Positions 17,634 to 26,514 are shown, counted from the stretch's first letter. The stretch is DNA of 64,000 nucleotides from Pseudomonadota bacterium (GCA_021821195.1 JAKACT010000002.1:372001-436000), one strand, 5' to 3'. Program-made: numbers and translations. The notes: generated by a model from the letters alone, not told the origin.

Positions 17634-18968
17634 ATGCCAATGCGAACGCCATACATTCCCCATGTCTTTGGCGATGCAGTCGATCAGAAGCTTCGTAGCC
17701 AAATGGGATGGTTTACGGGAGCAGTTGCTTCCTCCATACCTTGGCCAACTAAAGACGTATGGATTCAGTACGCAGGCGATGACTTCATTCTTCGTGGAAT
17801 GGGAGACGGGGAGCAGCGGTTGGCGCCAGCGATCACTATGCCTGGTGTCATGCAGCGGCGAGACGAATGTCTTTCCAAGCTGTATCGCTTCACCTCGGTT
17901 CTGGGATGGTTTCGCGACGGGTTTGTAGACGTAGTCGATGTCTTGCATGGTAGTCGGGCGGCGGTCTTTGGCGTCGGAACTCGTCTGGCGCACTCCTCAA
18001 TCCGGGAGTTAGGAAGTAAAAGTTTTGACTGCAATCACATGCCGATCATCGAGGAAGAGAGCGTCCGGATCGCGCTGGCCTTCTGGCGAGAAGGAGAGAG
18101 GCTGTCCGGTGTCCACGACAGCTATGCGTTCCTTAGTTATTTCAAGGTTATCGAGTCCCAGTATCAGGATGGACGAGATCGGGCAGATTGGTTTACAAGA
18201 AATCTCGACGATCTGACTAATGAGCGAGCAGTGACTCGCATCGCGGAGTTGCGTGCGATTGGCGAGGATGTAGGACGCCACTTGTATGACAGTGGGCGCA
18301 ATGCTGTGGCGCACGCCTCTTTCGGCGGAGAAATTGTCGATCCGGATATTCCCTCTGATCGACGTCGTATTGCCGCTGATCTGGTTCTCATGAGGGAGCT
18401 GGCACGTCGATACATCGCAGAGGAGTTGAGCGTTCCCACTGCCATGTCGCTCTACGCATCACGTAATCGATTGGAGCCGTGGGAGCCACTTATCGATCCT
18501 CAAGCATTGACGACGCTCAAAGCCGGTGGAACGCCCGACCCAGCTTTGCTTGGGCTAGAAGAGCTGCGAGTTGGACTACGGCTCTGGCCAGATGACCCAC
18601 TTCCAGGTCTAGACGCGATGACGATGCGTGTAGATGCGGTCCATGAAGGAGCGGCTAGGGTGCTGTTATTCAATGATCGAATGACGATGATGTTTGCCTT
18701 TGTTCTTGATTATAGGAACGGGCGGATCCATACACAGCTCGACAATAGCAGTCTCCTCCAGAACGACGAGCATCGCCCGGTCGAGCAAGACGTCCGGGCG
18801 TTCTATACCGTGTTTCACAGCGTGATAGGAAACGCAGTCGTTGAGCTTCTCCTGGAAGGTCGGGAGCCGATCGACTGCGAAGTGGTGATTCCTGTGAATA
18901 TCATTCCCCGTAATCCGGATGAGGCTGTTGAGGAAGCTGTGGAGGCTTTTAGGCGACAACAGGAATGA
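17634..18968 (+). CDS. MauJ-like protein with a HEPN-type RNxxxH motif
   Basis: A 444-residue cytoplasmic protein with no signal peptide or membrane helix. The middle contains FLSYFKVIE (about 165-173) and, later, RNAVAHA at 222-228. The latter fits the R-N-x3-H core of HEPN domains, in which Arg and His line an RNase active site. The overall pattern recalls proteins annotated methylamine utilization protein MauJ, although no other mau gene is present, so that name is likely only a family label. The C-terminal third is a separate alpha/beta-looking region. Codon use is less GC-biased than flanking genes. The RES-domain gene follows 208 bases later on the same strand. HEPN assignment is by motif only; activity is inferred. 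Confidence 0.65.
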   Translation: MPMRTPYIPHVFGDAVDQKLRSQMGWFTGAVASSIPWPTKDVWIQYAGDDFILRGMGDGEQRLAPAITMPGVMQRRDECLSKLYRFTSVLGWFRDGFVDVVDVLHGSRAAVFGVGTRLAHSSIRELGSKSFDCNHMPIIEEESVRIALAFWREGERLSGVHDSYAFLSYFKVIESQYQDGRDRADWFTRNLDDLTNERAVTRIAELRAIGEDVGRHLYDSGRNAVAHASFGGEIVDPDIPSDRRRIAADLVLMRELARRYIAEELSVPTAMSLYASRNRLEPWEPLIDPQALTTLKAGGTPDPALLGLEELRVGLRLWPDDPLPGLDAMTMRVDAVHEGAARVLLFNDRMTMMFAFVLDYRNGRIHTQLDNSSLLQNDEHRPVEQDVRAFYTVFHSVIGNAVVELLLEGREPIDCEVVIPVNIIPRNPDEAVEEAVEAFRRQQE

Positions 18969-19176
18969 TGGGGGCTGGTTATGCCTGAGTAGGCCGGGGT
19001 GAGCTTGCGAACCCCAAAGCTGGGGGCGACAATACTGCGGCGCCAAATGTGATAAGCATCCACTAAGGCCCGATTTCAACGAATTGGGATTTCGGAAGCG
19101 AGCGACGATGGCTGTCGAGAAGGCTGACAATGTTGGGGTCTCTGTGCTCCCCAGCCTAGATAGGGATCACTAATTC

Positions 19177-20046
19177 GTGAACTTAGATCGATGCGAAGCT
19201 ATCTTTGATCGCGCTCTTGCGTCGAAAAGTGAGGCTGAGTTCTGCTATCACATCACTCCTCTTTTCGACGTTTACGAGATTCTTTCTTTCGGATTGGGGC
19301 GCGGCAGTAACACCTTCTGGCGCGCGAGGCTTACGGAAGCTGGCCCGTGGATGTTCCTGAAAGACATGGACTACCCGCCGGCTGAAAAAGCGCGTGCTGG
19401 GCGTCTGAACGATGCTGGCGCTCCTTGCTTCTACTTGGCCGGCAGAGTGGAAACAGCCTTGCTGGAGGTGGATGCTCAGGAGGGCCAATTGATACAGCTC
19501 GCGGCCTTCAAGATTGACTCAGAAGAGATGGTTCGCCTAGTGCTTGTGGGCGAGTACACGTATGTACATAAGACTGGATACGTGCGACTTACAGGCGTTG
19601 ACCCTGCGGGGACAATCAAAAACGTACTCAATGGAATGTCGCCTGAGAATGCTAAAGCAACAATCTACATAGATAGATTCTTTGCCAGCATCATCAATGA
19701 CCCTCACGCCAGAGAATCTGGATACATGTTTAGCCGAGCATTGGGTGCGGCATTGCACTCAAGAATTAAGGATGCCGACGGGATCGTATTCCCAAGTGTG
19801 CGCGACCCGGGCGGGTTCAACTACGCGATCCTGCCGGAACCTTCGGATCGCGTCTTTCGGAACGTTGCTTGTGCACTTGCTAGGATCGGAAAGCGCCGCC
19901 GTTATCAGCTAGTCGAGTACACGTTCGTCGGTTGCGCTGACTCGTTGGATACGGAGGAAAGTTTCATATGGGCCGATCCCTACCACCCCAACACGCTGGG
20001 GATGTATGGCATGACGAAGGATGAGTTCGAGCGTAAAGCGTTCTGA
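19177..20046 (+). CDS. RES-domain protein (putative NAD+-targeting enzyme)
   Basis: A 289-residue protein with a RES domain. The motif residues are in the expected order: Arg49 (FWRARLTE), the segment AGRLNDAGAPCFYLAGRVET with Glu92, and Ser207 in DGIVFPSVRDPGGFNYA. In characterised RES toxins these positions bind or cleave NAD+. The N-terminal 40 residues (YHITPLFDVYEILSFGL) precede the domain, and the C-terminal 60 residues are extra relative to the small toxin forms. The start is a GTG with only a weak AGGGA upstream. No small Xre-type antitoxin gene is adjacent, so it is not a standard two-gene toxin-antitoxin module; its probable partner is the preceding HEPN-like gene. Confidence 0.78.
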   Translation: MNLDRCEAIFDRALASKSEAEFCYHITPLFDVYEILSFGLGRGSNTFWRARLTEAGPWMFLKDMDYPPAEKARAGRLNDAGAPCFYLAGRVETALLEVDAQEGQLIQLAAFKIDSEEMVRLVLVGEYTYVHKTGYVRLTGVDPAGTIKNVLNGMSPENAKATIYIDRFFASIINDPHARESGYMFSRALGAALHSRIKDADGIVFPSVRDPGGFNYAILPEPSDRVFRNVACALARIGKRRRYQLVEYTFVGCADSLDTEESFIWADPYHPNTLGMYGMTKDEFERKAF

Positions 20047-20153
20047 CAAAACTCTTTCCGTCACCGGTCTTTCTGTGGCGTCTATACGGTGATTCGAATT
20101 CAGTTGCAATCGTGAAAGGTGGCTTCGGGTCGAACGTCGCCGCCAACTTAAGA

Positions 20154-20188
20154 GTCCGCTCTTGGCCGGATAACGACCCAAAGCGGGC
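20154..20188. repeat. Imperfect palindrome at the RES/STAND convergent junction
   Basis: GTCCGCT (20154-20160) and AGCGGGC (20182-20188) are inverted with one mismatch around GGCCGGATAACGACCC. It lies between the RES stop and the NTPase stop and resembles the elements at 17544 and 24363. It may serve as a bidirectional terminator or be a dispersed repeat. Confidence 0.4.
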
Positions 20189-20210
20189 ATACGAAAACCT
20201 ACAGAGACGG

Positions 20211-21844
20211 CTACCGGAGGATCAGTTCTTCCAAGGCGTTAAGTCGTTCTGTCAGCTCCAGACGGAATGGACCTTCATCGCTGTGTGTTACAGCCAATCT
20301 CGCCTGCTCCAACGCTGCCGGGTAGTTTCCAGCATGCTTCAGGCAGCGGCTGACCATGTCGAAGTACGACGCGAGGTTCTTTGCTGCGCGTGGATCAGCC
20401 TGTGCGCCGGCGAGGGCTTCCCTAGCCGTTTGAAGCGACTGAGGAAGTTCAAGTGCCAACTCAGCCTCGGCACGGCGGTAGAGCAACCAGTGGTTGACCT
20501 GTCCGGCCGGTACCCCCGTAATAATCTGCAGTGCGCGGGCTGGGTCGCCAGCAATCGTGAAAACCTTCGCAACGCCGCGAGCGGTAAATGAGTCCAGTGC
20601 GCCGGCCGCGAGCAGCGATTCAGCGTATACAAGACTCAAACCCGACAATCGCCTTGCCAGCGCCTCATCCCCTGCCCGCTCCGCATTCTGCGCGACATTG
20701 GCCAGTGATTCGCTGACGCTAAGCAAGTGCTTCTTGCCAATCGAGGCGGGTGAAACTTCGAACATGTCCCCAACGGCGCTAACCAACTCGAAGCTAATGC
20801 GCGGATGCCGGTAGCTGAACTTCGAGGTGAAAGCAAAGAAGGCGTCATAAAACTGATCGAGACCTTCGAGCGCTGATTGGCTTATCACCTCGCCAAGCGC
20901 ATTGATGCTCTGCTCATCGGCATTCAGCTTCTCGGTCAACTCAGGATAAGAGCGCAGGTTACTTAGCGCCGCCATGGCCACGCGCAAAGGCACGGCGGTT
21001 GGATCTTCAATCATCTGGGTGACCAGATGATCCAACGAGCGGTGCCCGGCTTCTTTGGCCTGCTCGTTGGCATCGTGCTGAGCGCCTAGATGTGCAATCT
21101 GGCCATGCGTCGCGTGCCACGTAGGCTCCAACTCCAGCAATTGCTGAAATGTCGCTAGTGCTCTATCGATCTCACCACTACGGCGATAGGCCTTACCAAG
21201 GTGATGCAGCAGCTCCGCTCTGTTTCTACCTTGCGCAGCGCCGAAGGCGCGGTCGTACTCCTGGGCGCATGTCGCGTAGTAGCCGGGGCGTTCCTGATGA
21301 TCCAAGGTGTAGGCGTACTGCTCACGCGCATTGATCGTGGACATGAGCGCTGCCAAACTGCCGTCAGGAACAATTGGCCAGCCGGCGTAGGCGCCGAAGA
21401 CCTCCTGCTTTGCCCCTTCGATCTGCAACAAGGCGTACAGCAACCAATCGGGATCGCGCTCTCCGCGGCGACGGCGCTCGTCCAACAATTGCGTTCGAGA
21501 CAAATGAATCTGCCGCAGCGCGGACGGAGTCATCTCTCCCTGCAACTGGTCGATGTACCGCTCGACTTCCATGACCAGGTCGGCCGTGCTGTCGGCCGTT
21601 CGAATGGCCCGGCACACAAGGTCATGGACAAGCAAGATTCCCGGCGCGCTCGCTGGCGAGAGGAACGCCAGCTTCTGAAGCTCTAACTTTGGGACGTGGC
21701 CAATGAAGTGAGCAAGAAAGCCTCCGTCATGCATTCCTAAGCCGGTGTTGGCAATCTTCTGCAAGGCGGCCAACGGTGCGCCATCCAGTCGACTCAGGAT
21801 ACTTCTTAGAATGGAGATGCCGTCGTCTCCACTCAGCGCGTCCG
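20211..21844 (-). pseudogene. C-terminal TPR part of a STAND NTPase, cut off by an IS element
   Basis: This fragment encodes about 544 residues, mostly helical repeats: a TPR unit AELLHHLGKAYRRSGEIDRALATF is followed by further repeats to the end (a final pair reads HAGNYPAALEQARLAV). TPR arrays in STAND ATPases serve as target-recognition or oligomerisation sensors. It lacks its own start and the NTPase domain. Joined to the segment at 23073-24235 after deleting the IS and one TCCG copy, the frame continues without interruption (PDALSGDDGISILRSILS across the junction). An internal TTG or ATG could start a truncated protein, but no good ribosome-binding site was noticed. Confidence 0.88.
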
Positions 21845-21870
21845 TGACCTGCCCCCACTGAGCCGTACCA
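21845..21870. repeat. Left terminal inverted repeat of the IS
   Basis: The first 13 bases, TGACCTGCCCCCA, and the inner CCGTACCA match the complement of the right end, with two or three central differences. Confidence 0.92.
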
Positions 21871-21910
21871 CTCGAAGCTAGGTAGAGTCCGTCATCCAGA
21901 GAGGACGGAC

Positions 21911-22177
21911 ATGCGCAAGAGTCGCTTCACCACGGAACAGATCATCGGCTTCATCAAGCAGGCCGAGGCCGGCATGGCGGTATCGGAGCTGGGCCGGCAG
22001 CACGGCTTCAGCCCGGCCAGCTTTTACGCCTGGCGGGCCAAGTACGGCGGCATGGAGGCCGAAGACGCCAAGCGCCTGAAGGAGCTGGAGTCGGAGAACA
22101 ACCGCCTGAAGCGGCTGCTGGCTGAAGCGCACCTGGACATCGAAGCGCTCAAGGTTGGCTTCGGGGTAAAACGTTAG
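21911..22177 (+). CDS. IS3-family transposase OrfA
   Basis: An 88-residue helix-turn-helix protein that binds the IS ends. The start MRKSRFTTEQIIGFIKQAE and the segment FSPASFYAWRAKYGG are hallmark IS407-type OrfA, and a leucine-zipper helix (LKELESENNRLKRLLAEA) follows. It ends with GTA-AAA-CGT-TAG. The AAAA there, together with an open -1 frame running into orfB, suggests that a fused OrfAB transposase is made by -1 frameshifting, as is known for IS3 elements. It is preceded by GAGAGGACGGAC. Confidence 0.95.
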   Translation: MRKSRFTTEQIIGFIKQAEAGMAVSELGRQHGFSPASFYAWRAKYGGMEAEDAKRLKELESENNRLKRLLAEAHLDIEALKVGFGVKR

Positions 22178-22209
22178 CCCCGCAACGCAAGCGCGAGGCG
22201 GTCCGGCGC

Positions 22210-23043
22210 ATGCTCGAACTCACGACGTTGAGCGAGCGCCGGGCCTGCCGCCTTGCGGGGCTGTCCCGCGATGCCTTCCGCCATCCGCCCGAACAGACGC
22301 CTGCGACCCAGGCGCTGTCGGCGCGCATCATCGAACTGGCGCAGGTGCGCCGCAGGTTCGGCTATCGCCGCCTGCACGACCTGCTACGTCCGGAGTACCC
22401 GGCTGTGAACCACAAGAAGGTCTACCGCCTGTATCGCGAGGCGAACCTGGTCGTGCGTCGTCGCAAGAAGGTTCGCAGGCCGCCCAGCGAGCGCCAGCCG
22501 CTGTCGTCTGCGACGGCACCCAACGCGGTATGGAGCATGGATTTCGTCAGCGACGCGCTGGCCAACGGGCGCCGCCTGAAGTGCCTGACGGTCGCCGACG
22601 ACTTTACCCACGAGTGCGTCGACATCACGGTCGACCATGGCATCAGCGGCGCCTACGTCGTGCGCGTGCTGGATCAGGCTGCGCGGTTCCGCGGCTACCC
22701 GCGGGCGGTGCGCACGGACAACGGTCCGGAGTTCACAAGCCGGGCCTTCATCGCATGGACGCAACAGCACGGCATCCAACACCTGCTGATCGAGCCTGGC
22801 CGACCCATGCAGAACGGCTACATCGAGAGCTTCAACGGCAAGTTCCGGGACGAGTGCCTCAACGAGCACTGGTTCACGTCGTTGGCTCAATCCCGCAACG
22901 TCATCGCCGAGTGGCGCCGCGACTACAACCAAGTCCGACCGCACAGCAGTTGCGGACGCATCCCGCCGGCCCAGTTTGCCGCCAATCATCGAACCCAAAC
23001 CAACCCCACCGAAGTACCCTTCAACCCTGGGCTCTCCCAGTAA
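22210..23043 (+). CDS. IS3-family transposase OrfB (DDE integrase domain)
   Basis: A 277-residue catalytic domain. The DDE triad is visible: Asp in WSMDFVSDAL, Asp in RTDNGPEFTS, and Glu in YIESFNGKFRDECLNEHWF, followed by the IS3-typical YNQVRPHSS. The HTH_21 segment RRFGYRRLHDLL precedes it. The ATG at 22210 is in the -1 frame relative to OrfA and the frame is open back through the OrfA stop, so most product is likely an OrfAB fusion. The stop lies four bases before the right inverted repeat. No disruption is seen. Confidence 0.95.
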   Translation: MLELTTLSERRACRLAGLSRDAFRHPPEQTPATQALSARIIELAQVRRRFGYRRLHDLLRPEYPAVNHKKVYRLYREANLVVRRRKKVRRPPSERQPLSSATAPNAVWSMDFVSDALANGRRLKCLTVADDFTHECVDITVDHGISGAYVVRVLDQAARFRGYPRAVRTDNGPEFTSRAFIAWTQQHGIQHLLIEPGRPMQNGYIESFNGKFRDECLNEHWFTSLAQSRNVIAEWRRDYNQVRPHSSCGRIPPAQFAANHRTQTNPTEVPFNPGLSQ

Positions 23044-23047
23044 TGGC

Positions 23048-23072
23048 TGGTACGGCTACTGGGGGCAGGTCA
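23048..23072. repeat. Right terminal inverted repeat of the IS
   Basis: TGGTACGGC...GGGGGCAGGTCA is the complement of the left end, with the terminal CA directly followed by the TCCG target copy. Confidence 0.92.
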
Positions 23073-24235
23073 TCCGGAGACGTTAGCACCTCTTTATAGA
23101 AGGCATCGCGTGGGATGCCTTGAGATTCAATGACGCTCTTGGCCGTAGCCAACACCAGAGGGAGGAATCCACACGCGTCCACGAATTGCTCGCTGATCTC
23201 CCTGGCTTGTGCGGGGTCTTCGCCAAGAATGCGCATGGCTACGTCCCTGGACACTCGGGGGATTGGGACATGCGAGTCCGCGCCAGGGACGGCGACTTGG
23301 GAGGTAACGATCACTACACCGCCCTTATCGAAGCCAGGCTGGAGCTCAGCAAACACTGCCGGGTCCACGGCCTGATCAAATCGGTCGAAAACCAGAATGG
23401 TCTTGGTCGAATTGAAGCTGCCGACCACGTTCAGGGGTCTTCCGCCGCGCCGCCGGGTCACGGCGGAGAGCGGGATGTCAGGGTTCCAGTCCCCACTTGC
23501 GAGCCAGACGTAGTTATCGAAGTTCGCCGCTTCCGTGTGGACGAAGTCGATCGCCGCTTGGGTTTTGCCCGATCCGCTCAACCCGTGCAACACGGCCAGC
23601 GAGCGCCCCCCCGCGAAGTGGTTGCGCAAGGCAGTGAGGACCTCTCCGTGGGACTGATGATTTGCACACTGGGCCGGTAGGCGACCGAAGTACTCGAAGT
23701 TGTCGAGCGCTTGGCCAAACTCGGGGAAGAACTCACTGAAGAAGGCAGCCGCATCGGGCCTCTCGACGGAAAGGTCATAGATACGTCTGGCAAGCTCCCG
23801 CGCGTCCAAGATGACTAGCGCCTCTCCCAGCTTTTGCGCCAAAGGGGTGCCATTGAACTTTGCTCGGAAGGAAGGGATTTCCTGGTCCGTGGACATCAGA
23901 TAGATCTTGGTCGCACCGGTCGTCGAGCTATGCGTTTCTGCGCTCTGTGCGTCCTTCTCTATCTTTTCGTAGACCGCAACACCATCTTTGCCGGTGTCCT
24001 TGAAGTAGGAGTCCTCGGTGCTGTATTGGGCAACGATCGTCGAATCGTCGGAAAATGAATCGACGGTATATCCGACGAACTTGTAGTCCTTATTGATGCC
24101 GTGATGCACCAGTCTCCTGTTCTCCAAGAGCTCCACCAACCCGTGTCCCGCCAGCTCCAGATGCAAGGGATCCAGCGCCGAAATCTCACTGATCAATCCA
24201 CTGACAATACGCTGCTTGATGGACTCGAATAACAT
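23073..24235 (-). pseudogene. N-terminal NTPase part of a STAND NTPase, truncated by an IS element
   Basis: About 387 residues of the original gene. Residues 1-160 form an uncharacterised N-terminal domain with TVDSFSDDSTIVAQYSTED, loosely like a nuclease core; this is speculative. Then come Walker A GLSGSGKT (218-225), a Walker B-like ILVFDRFD (about 280-287) and a helical GFLPLVLATAKSV as in NB-ARC/STAND ATPases. The ATG at 24235 has a GGGGGAG site eight bases upstream and is preferred over a start at 24265. Translation now runs into the IS and ends at 23021 with a short foreign tail. The intact gene would encode 930 residues, the layout of Avs-like antiviral STAND proteins. Confidence 0.88.
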
Positions 24236-24362
24236 CGATAAAACTCCCCCATGTATTTGGGCCAATCCTACTGCCGTTTCATGCGAGAGCGCGGCTGCCT
24301 CTCCGCAGTCACAAAGCTCCGCTCACAGCAGGGGATGGTGAGCATCCGGGCAAGCAGGGGAC

Positions 24363-24387
24363 GACCGCTTCTGGCCGAAAGCTGCCC
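24363..24387. repeat. CCGCTT-type imperfect palindrome at the right island edge
   Basis: GACCGCTT (24363-24370), spacer CTGGCCG, then AAAGC and GCCC. It resembles the elements at 17544 and 20154 and lies just before the actP terminator. The pairing is weaker than at 17544. Confidence 0.3.
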
Positions 24388-24399
24388 TATTCCACAAAT

Positions 24400-24428
24400 A
24401 AAAAAACGCCGGCCTTGCGGCCGGCGTT
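24400..24428 (-). terminator. Intrinsic terminator of the actP operon
   Basis: A ten-base perfect stem, AACGCCGGCC (24405-24414) with its complement 24419-24428 and loop TTGC, followed on the minus strand by seven T. It lies 27 bases past the actP stop. Confidence 0.93.
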
Positions 24429-24455
24429 CTGCGTACGCGACGTGGGGGAGGCGCG

Positions 24456-26189
24456 TCAGTGGCCGGAGGACTTGGAAGCGCCGAGTCCCGTCTCCGCCCG
24501 CACCTGCTGGGCCTTGAACGCGCCGCGTTCCTTGGCGGCCTGGGCGCTGCGGTCGGTGATGGAGAAGAACCAGATGCCGGCGAAGGCGATCGCCATCGAG
24601 AACAGCGCCGGCGAGGTGTAGGGGAACCAGGCCGAGCCGGCGGGGTTGCCCAGCGTGGCTTCCCACACCGAGGGCGAGACCACCGTCAGCGCCACCGAGG
24701 ACACCAGGCCGAGGAAGCCGCCGATCACCGCGCCGCGGGTGGTGCAGTCCTTCCACAGCAGCGACAGGATCAGCACCGGGAAGTTGGCCGAGGCGGCGAT
24801 GGCGAAGGCCAGCGACACCATGAAGGCCACGTTCTGCTTCTCGAAGGCGATCCCCAGCAGCACCGCGATCACGCCCAGCGCCACCGTGGTGATGCGCGAG
24901 ACCTTCAGTTCGGAGGCGCTGTCGGCCTTGCCCTTCTTCAGCACGGTGGCGTAGAGGTCATGCGACACCGCCGACGCGCCGGAAAGCGTGAGGCCGGCCA
25001 CCACCGCCAGGATGGTGGCGAAGGCCACCGCCGAGATGAAGCCGAAGAACACGTTGCCGCCCACCATCTTGGCCACCAGCACCGCCGCCATGTTGGCCGC
25101 GCCGGCGCCGCCCTTGATGTTGCCGGCATCGGCCATTTCCGGGTTGGTCAGCACCATGGTGATGGCGCCGAAGCCGATGATGAAGATCAGGATGTAGAAG
25201 TAGCCGATCCAGGTGGTGGCCCAGAACACCGACTTGCGGGCTTCCTTGGCGTTGGGCACGGTGAAGAAGCGCATCAGGATGTGCGGCAGGCCGGCGGTGC
25301 CGAACATCAGCGCCATGCCGAAGCTGATCGCGCTGATCGGGTCCTTGATGAAACCGCCCGGGCCCATGATCGACAGTCCCTTGCCCGCCGCGCCTGCGGC
25401 TTCCTCGGGTGTCGCCGCTGCCGCGGCCGCCAGCTGGGTCTTCACCTGCACGCCCTTGGCGAACAGCGCCTCCGGGCTGAAGCCGTAGTTCGCCAGCACC
25501 ATGAAGGCCATGAAGGTCACGCCGGCCAGCAGCAGGCAGGCCTTGATGATCTGCACCCAGGTGGTGGCGGTCATGCCGCCGAACAGCACGTAGACCATCA
25601 TCAGGCCGCCGACGATGACCACCGCGATCCAGTACTCCAGCCCGAACAGCAGCTTGATCAGCGCGCCCGCGCCGACCATCTGCGCGATCAGGTAGAACGC
25701 CACCACCACCAGCGTGCCGGAGGCGGCGAAGGCGCGGATCGGGGTCTGGTTGAAGCGGTAGCCGGCCACGTCGGCGAAGGTGAACTTGCCGAGGTTGCGC
25801 AGGCGTTCGGCCATCAGGAAGGTGATGATCGGCCAGCCGACCAGGAAGCCGACGGAATAGATGATGCCGTCGAAGCCGCTGCTCATCACCATCGCGGAGA
25901 TGCCCAGGAACGACGCCGCGCTCATGTAGTCGCCGGCGATCGCCAGCCCGTTCTGGAAGCCGGTGATGCCGCCGCCGGCGGTGTAGAAGTCCGCCGCCGA
26001 ACGCGTGCGCGCCGCCGCCCACTTGGTGATCCACAGGGTGGCGAGCACGAACACGGCGAACATGCTGATCGCCACCCAGTTGGTGGGCTGCTTGTCGACC
26101 TGGCCGAGGTCGCCGCCGGCGGCCAGCGCGATGTTGCTGGCCGTCATCGCGGCCAGCGCCAGCGATGCCTTCATCTTCGATGCGTTCAT
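24456..26189 (-). CDS. actP: Cation/acetate symporter ActP
   Basis: A 577-residue sodium:solute symporter-family (SSF/SLC5) protein that takes up acetate and other short carboxylates across the inner membrane. It has an N-terminal cleavable-looking signal (residues 1-24) and about 13 membrane helices. Family motifs include [25 protein letters not shown] and [11 protein letters not shown]. An insert of Ala/Glu ([15 protein letters not shown]) lies in the loop after helix 7. The start overlaps the yjcH stop by four bases (ATGA), so the two are translationally coupled. The operon is porin-yjcH-actP, ending at a strong terminator. Length is close to E. coli ActP (549). Confidence 0.95.
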   Translation of the reverse strand: MNASKMKASLALAAMTASNIALAAGGDLGQVDKQPTNWVAISMFAVFVLATLWITKWAAARTRSAADFYTAGGGITGFQNGLAIAGDYMSAASFLGISAMVMSSGFDGIIYSVGFLVGWPIITFLMAERLRNLGKFTFADVAGYRFNQTPIRAFAASGTLVVVAFYLIAQMVGAGALIKLLFGLEYWIAVVIVGGLMMVYVLFGGMTATTWVQIIKACLLLAGVTFMAFMVLANYGFSPEALFAKGVQVKTQLAAAAAATPEEAAGAAGKGLSIMGPGGFIKDPISAISFGMALMFGTAGLPHILMRFFTVPNAKEARKSVFWATTWIGYFYILIFIIGFGAITMVLTNPEMADAGNIKGGAGAANMAAVLVAKMVGGNVFFGFISAVAFATILAVVAGLTLSGASAVSHDLYATVLKKGKADSASELKVSRITTVALGVIAVLLGIAFEKQNVAFMVSLAFAIAASANFPVLILSLLWKDCTTRGAVIGGFLGLVSSVALTVVSPSVWEATLGNPAGSAWFPYTSPALFSMAIAFAGIWFFSITDRSAQAAKERGAFKAQQVRAETGLGASKSSGH

Positions 26190-26503
26190 CGGGTGGCGTC
26201 CTCCAGGATCTGCGCGGTCAGGCGGTCGTACTCGCTGTTGGCGCGGCGCACGTACAGCCCGGTGATGGCGATGGTGAACACGATCACGCCGAACGCGATC
26301 GGGATGCCGAGGGTGGTGACGCCGCTGCTGATCGGCTGGGCAAGGAATTCCTTGTCGAACGCGATCAGGCCGATGAAGCCGTAATAGACCACCAGCATCA
26401 GGATGGTCAGCAGCCAGCCGAAGCCGTTGCGCTTGCGCTTGAGCGCCTGGTAGGCGGGGTTGGCCTCGATCCGGGCCACCACGGGATCCTGCATGTCGGA
26501 CAT
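26186..26503 (-). CDS. yjcH: DUF485 inner-membrane protein YjcH
   Basis: A 105-residue DUF485 protein with two membrane helices (about 29-50 and 64-85) and the motif [16 protein letters not shown]. YjcH is nearly always encoded directly before actP; its role is thought to be assisting the symporter. A good AAGGAGA ribosome-binding site lies ahead of the ATG, and only 11 bases separate it from the porin stop. Its stop overlaps the actP start. Confidence 0.93.
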   Translation of the reverse strand: MSDMQDPVVARIEANPAYQALKRKRNGFGWLLTILMLVVYYGFIGLIAFDKEFLAQPISSGVTTLGIPIAFGVIVFTIAITGLYVRRANSEYDRLTAQILEDATR

Positions 26504-26514
26504 GGCGTTCTCCT

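Larger units (their letters stand above)
21845..23072 (+). mobile_element. IS3-family insertion sequence, IS407 group
   Basis: A 1228-base element with imperfect terminal inverted repeats of 25-26 bases beginning TGACCTGCCCCCA (left 21845-21870, right 23048-23072). It is flanked by direct four-base repeats TCCG (21841-21844 and 23073-23076), the size expected for IS407-group insertions. It carries two overlapping-frame transposase genes. Intact ends, target duplication and intact DDE residues indicate a recent and potentially active copy. It interrupts the STAND NTPase gene in the opposite orientation. Its GC content is higher than the surrounding island. Confidence 0.95.
17528..24400. other. 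Lower-GC genomic island between the DUF294/exonuclease pair and actP
   Basis: Between the exonuclease stop and the actP terminator, base composition and codon use shift clearly away from the GC-rich flanks. The island carries a MauJ/HEPN-like gene, a RES-domain gene, a STAND NTPase-TPR gene and an IS element. Related hairpins with CCGCT...AGCGG arms occur at both ends and at the internal convergent junction. No integrase, tRNA gene or long flanking repeat was seen, so the mechanism of entry is unknown. Both flanks look like parts of one ancestral acetate-associated locus. Confidence 0.7.

Noticed and set aside
17485-17928. A 147-residue plus-strand frame overlapping the exonuclease end
   Set aside because: It overlaps both the exonuclease and the MauJ-like gene in a different frame and has no recognisable domain.
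18815-19063. An 82-residue minus-strand frame in the MauJ-RES gap
   Set aside because: Overlaps the end of the MauJ-like gene and lacks a start signal; may reflect a dispersed repeat but cannot be supported here.
19177-20046. The RES gene as a standard Xre/RES toxin-antitoxin module
   Set aside because: No small DNA-binding antitoxin gene with an Xre/MbcA-like C-terminus lies on either side.
20112-20591. A 159-residue plus-strand frame over the STAND C-terminus
   Set aside because: It is antisense to the TPR coding sequence and has no recognisable domain or ribosome-binding site.
17528-24400. The island as an integrative element or prophage
   Set aside because: No integrase, recombinase (other than the IS transposase), tRNA target, phage structural or conjugation gene was found.
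24459-26384. A 641-residue plus-strand frame opposite actP
   Set aside because: Repetitive His/Arg/Gly composition with no domain; antisense of a recognised transporter.
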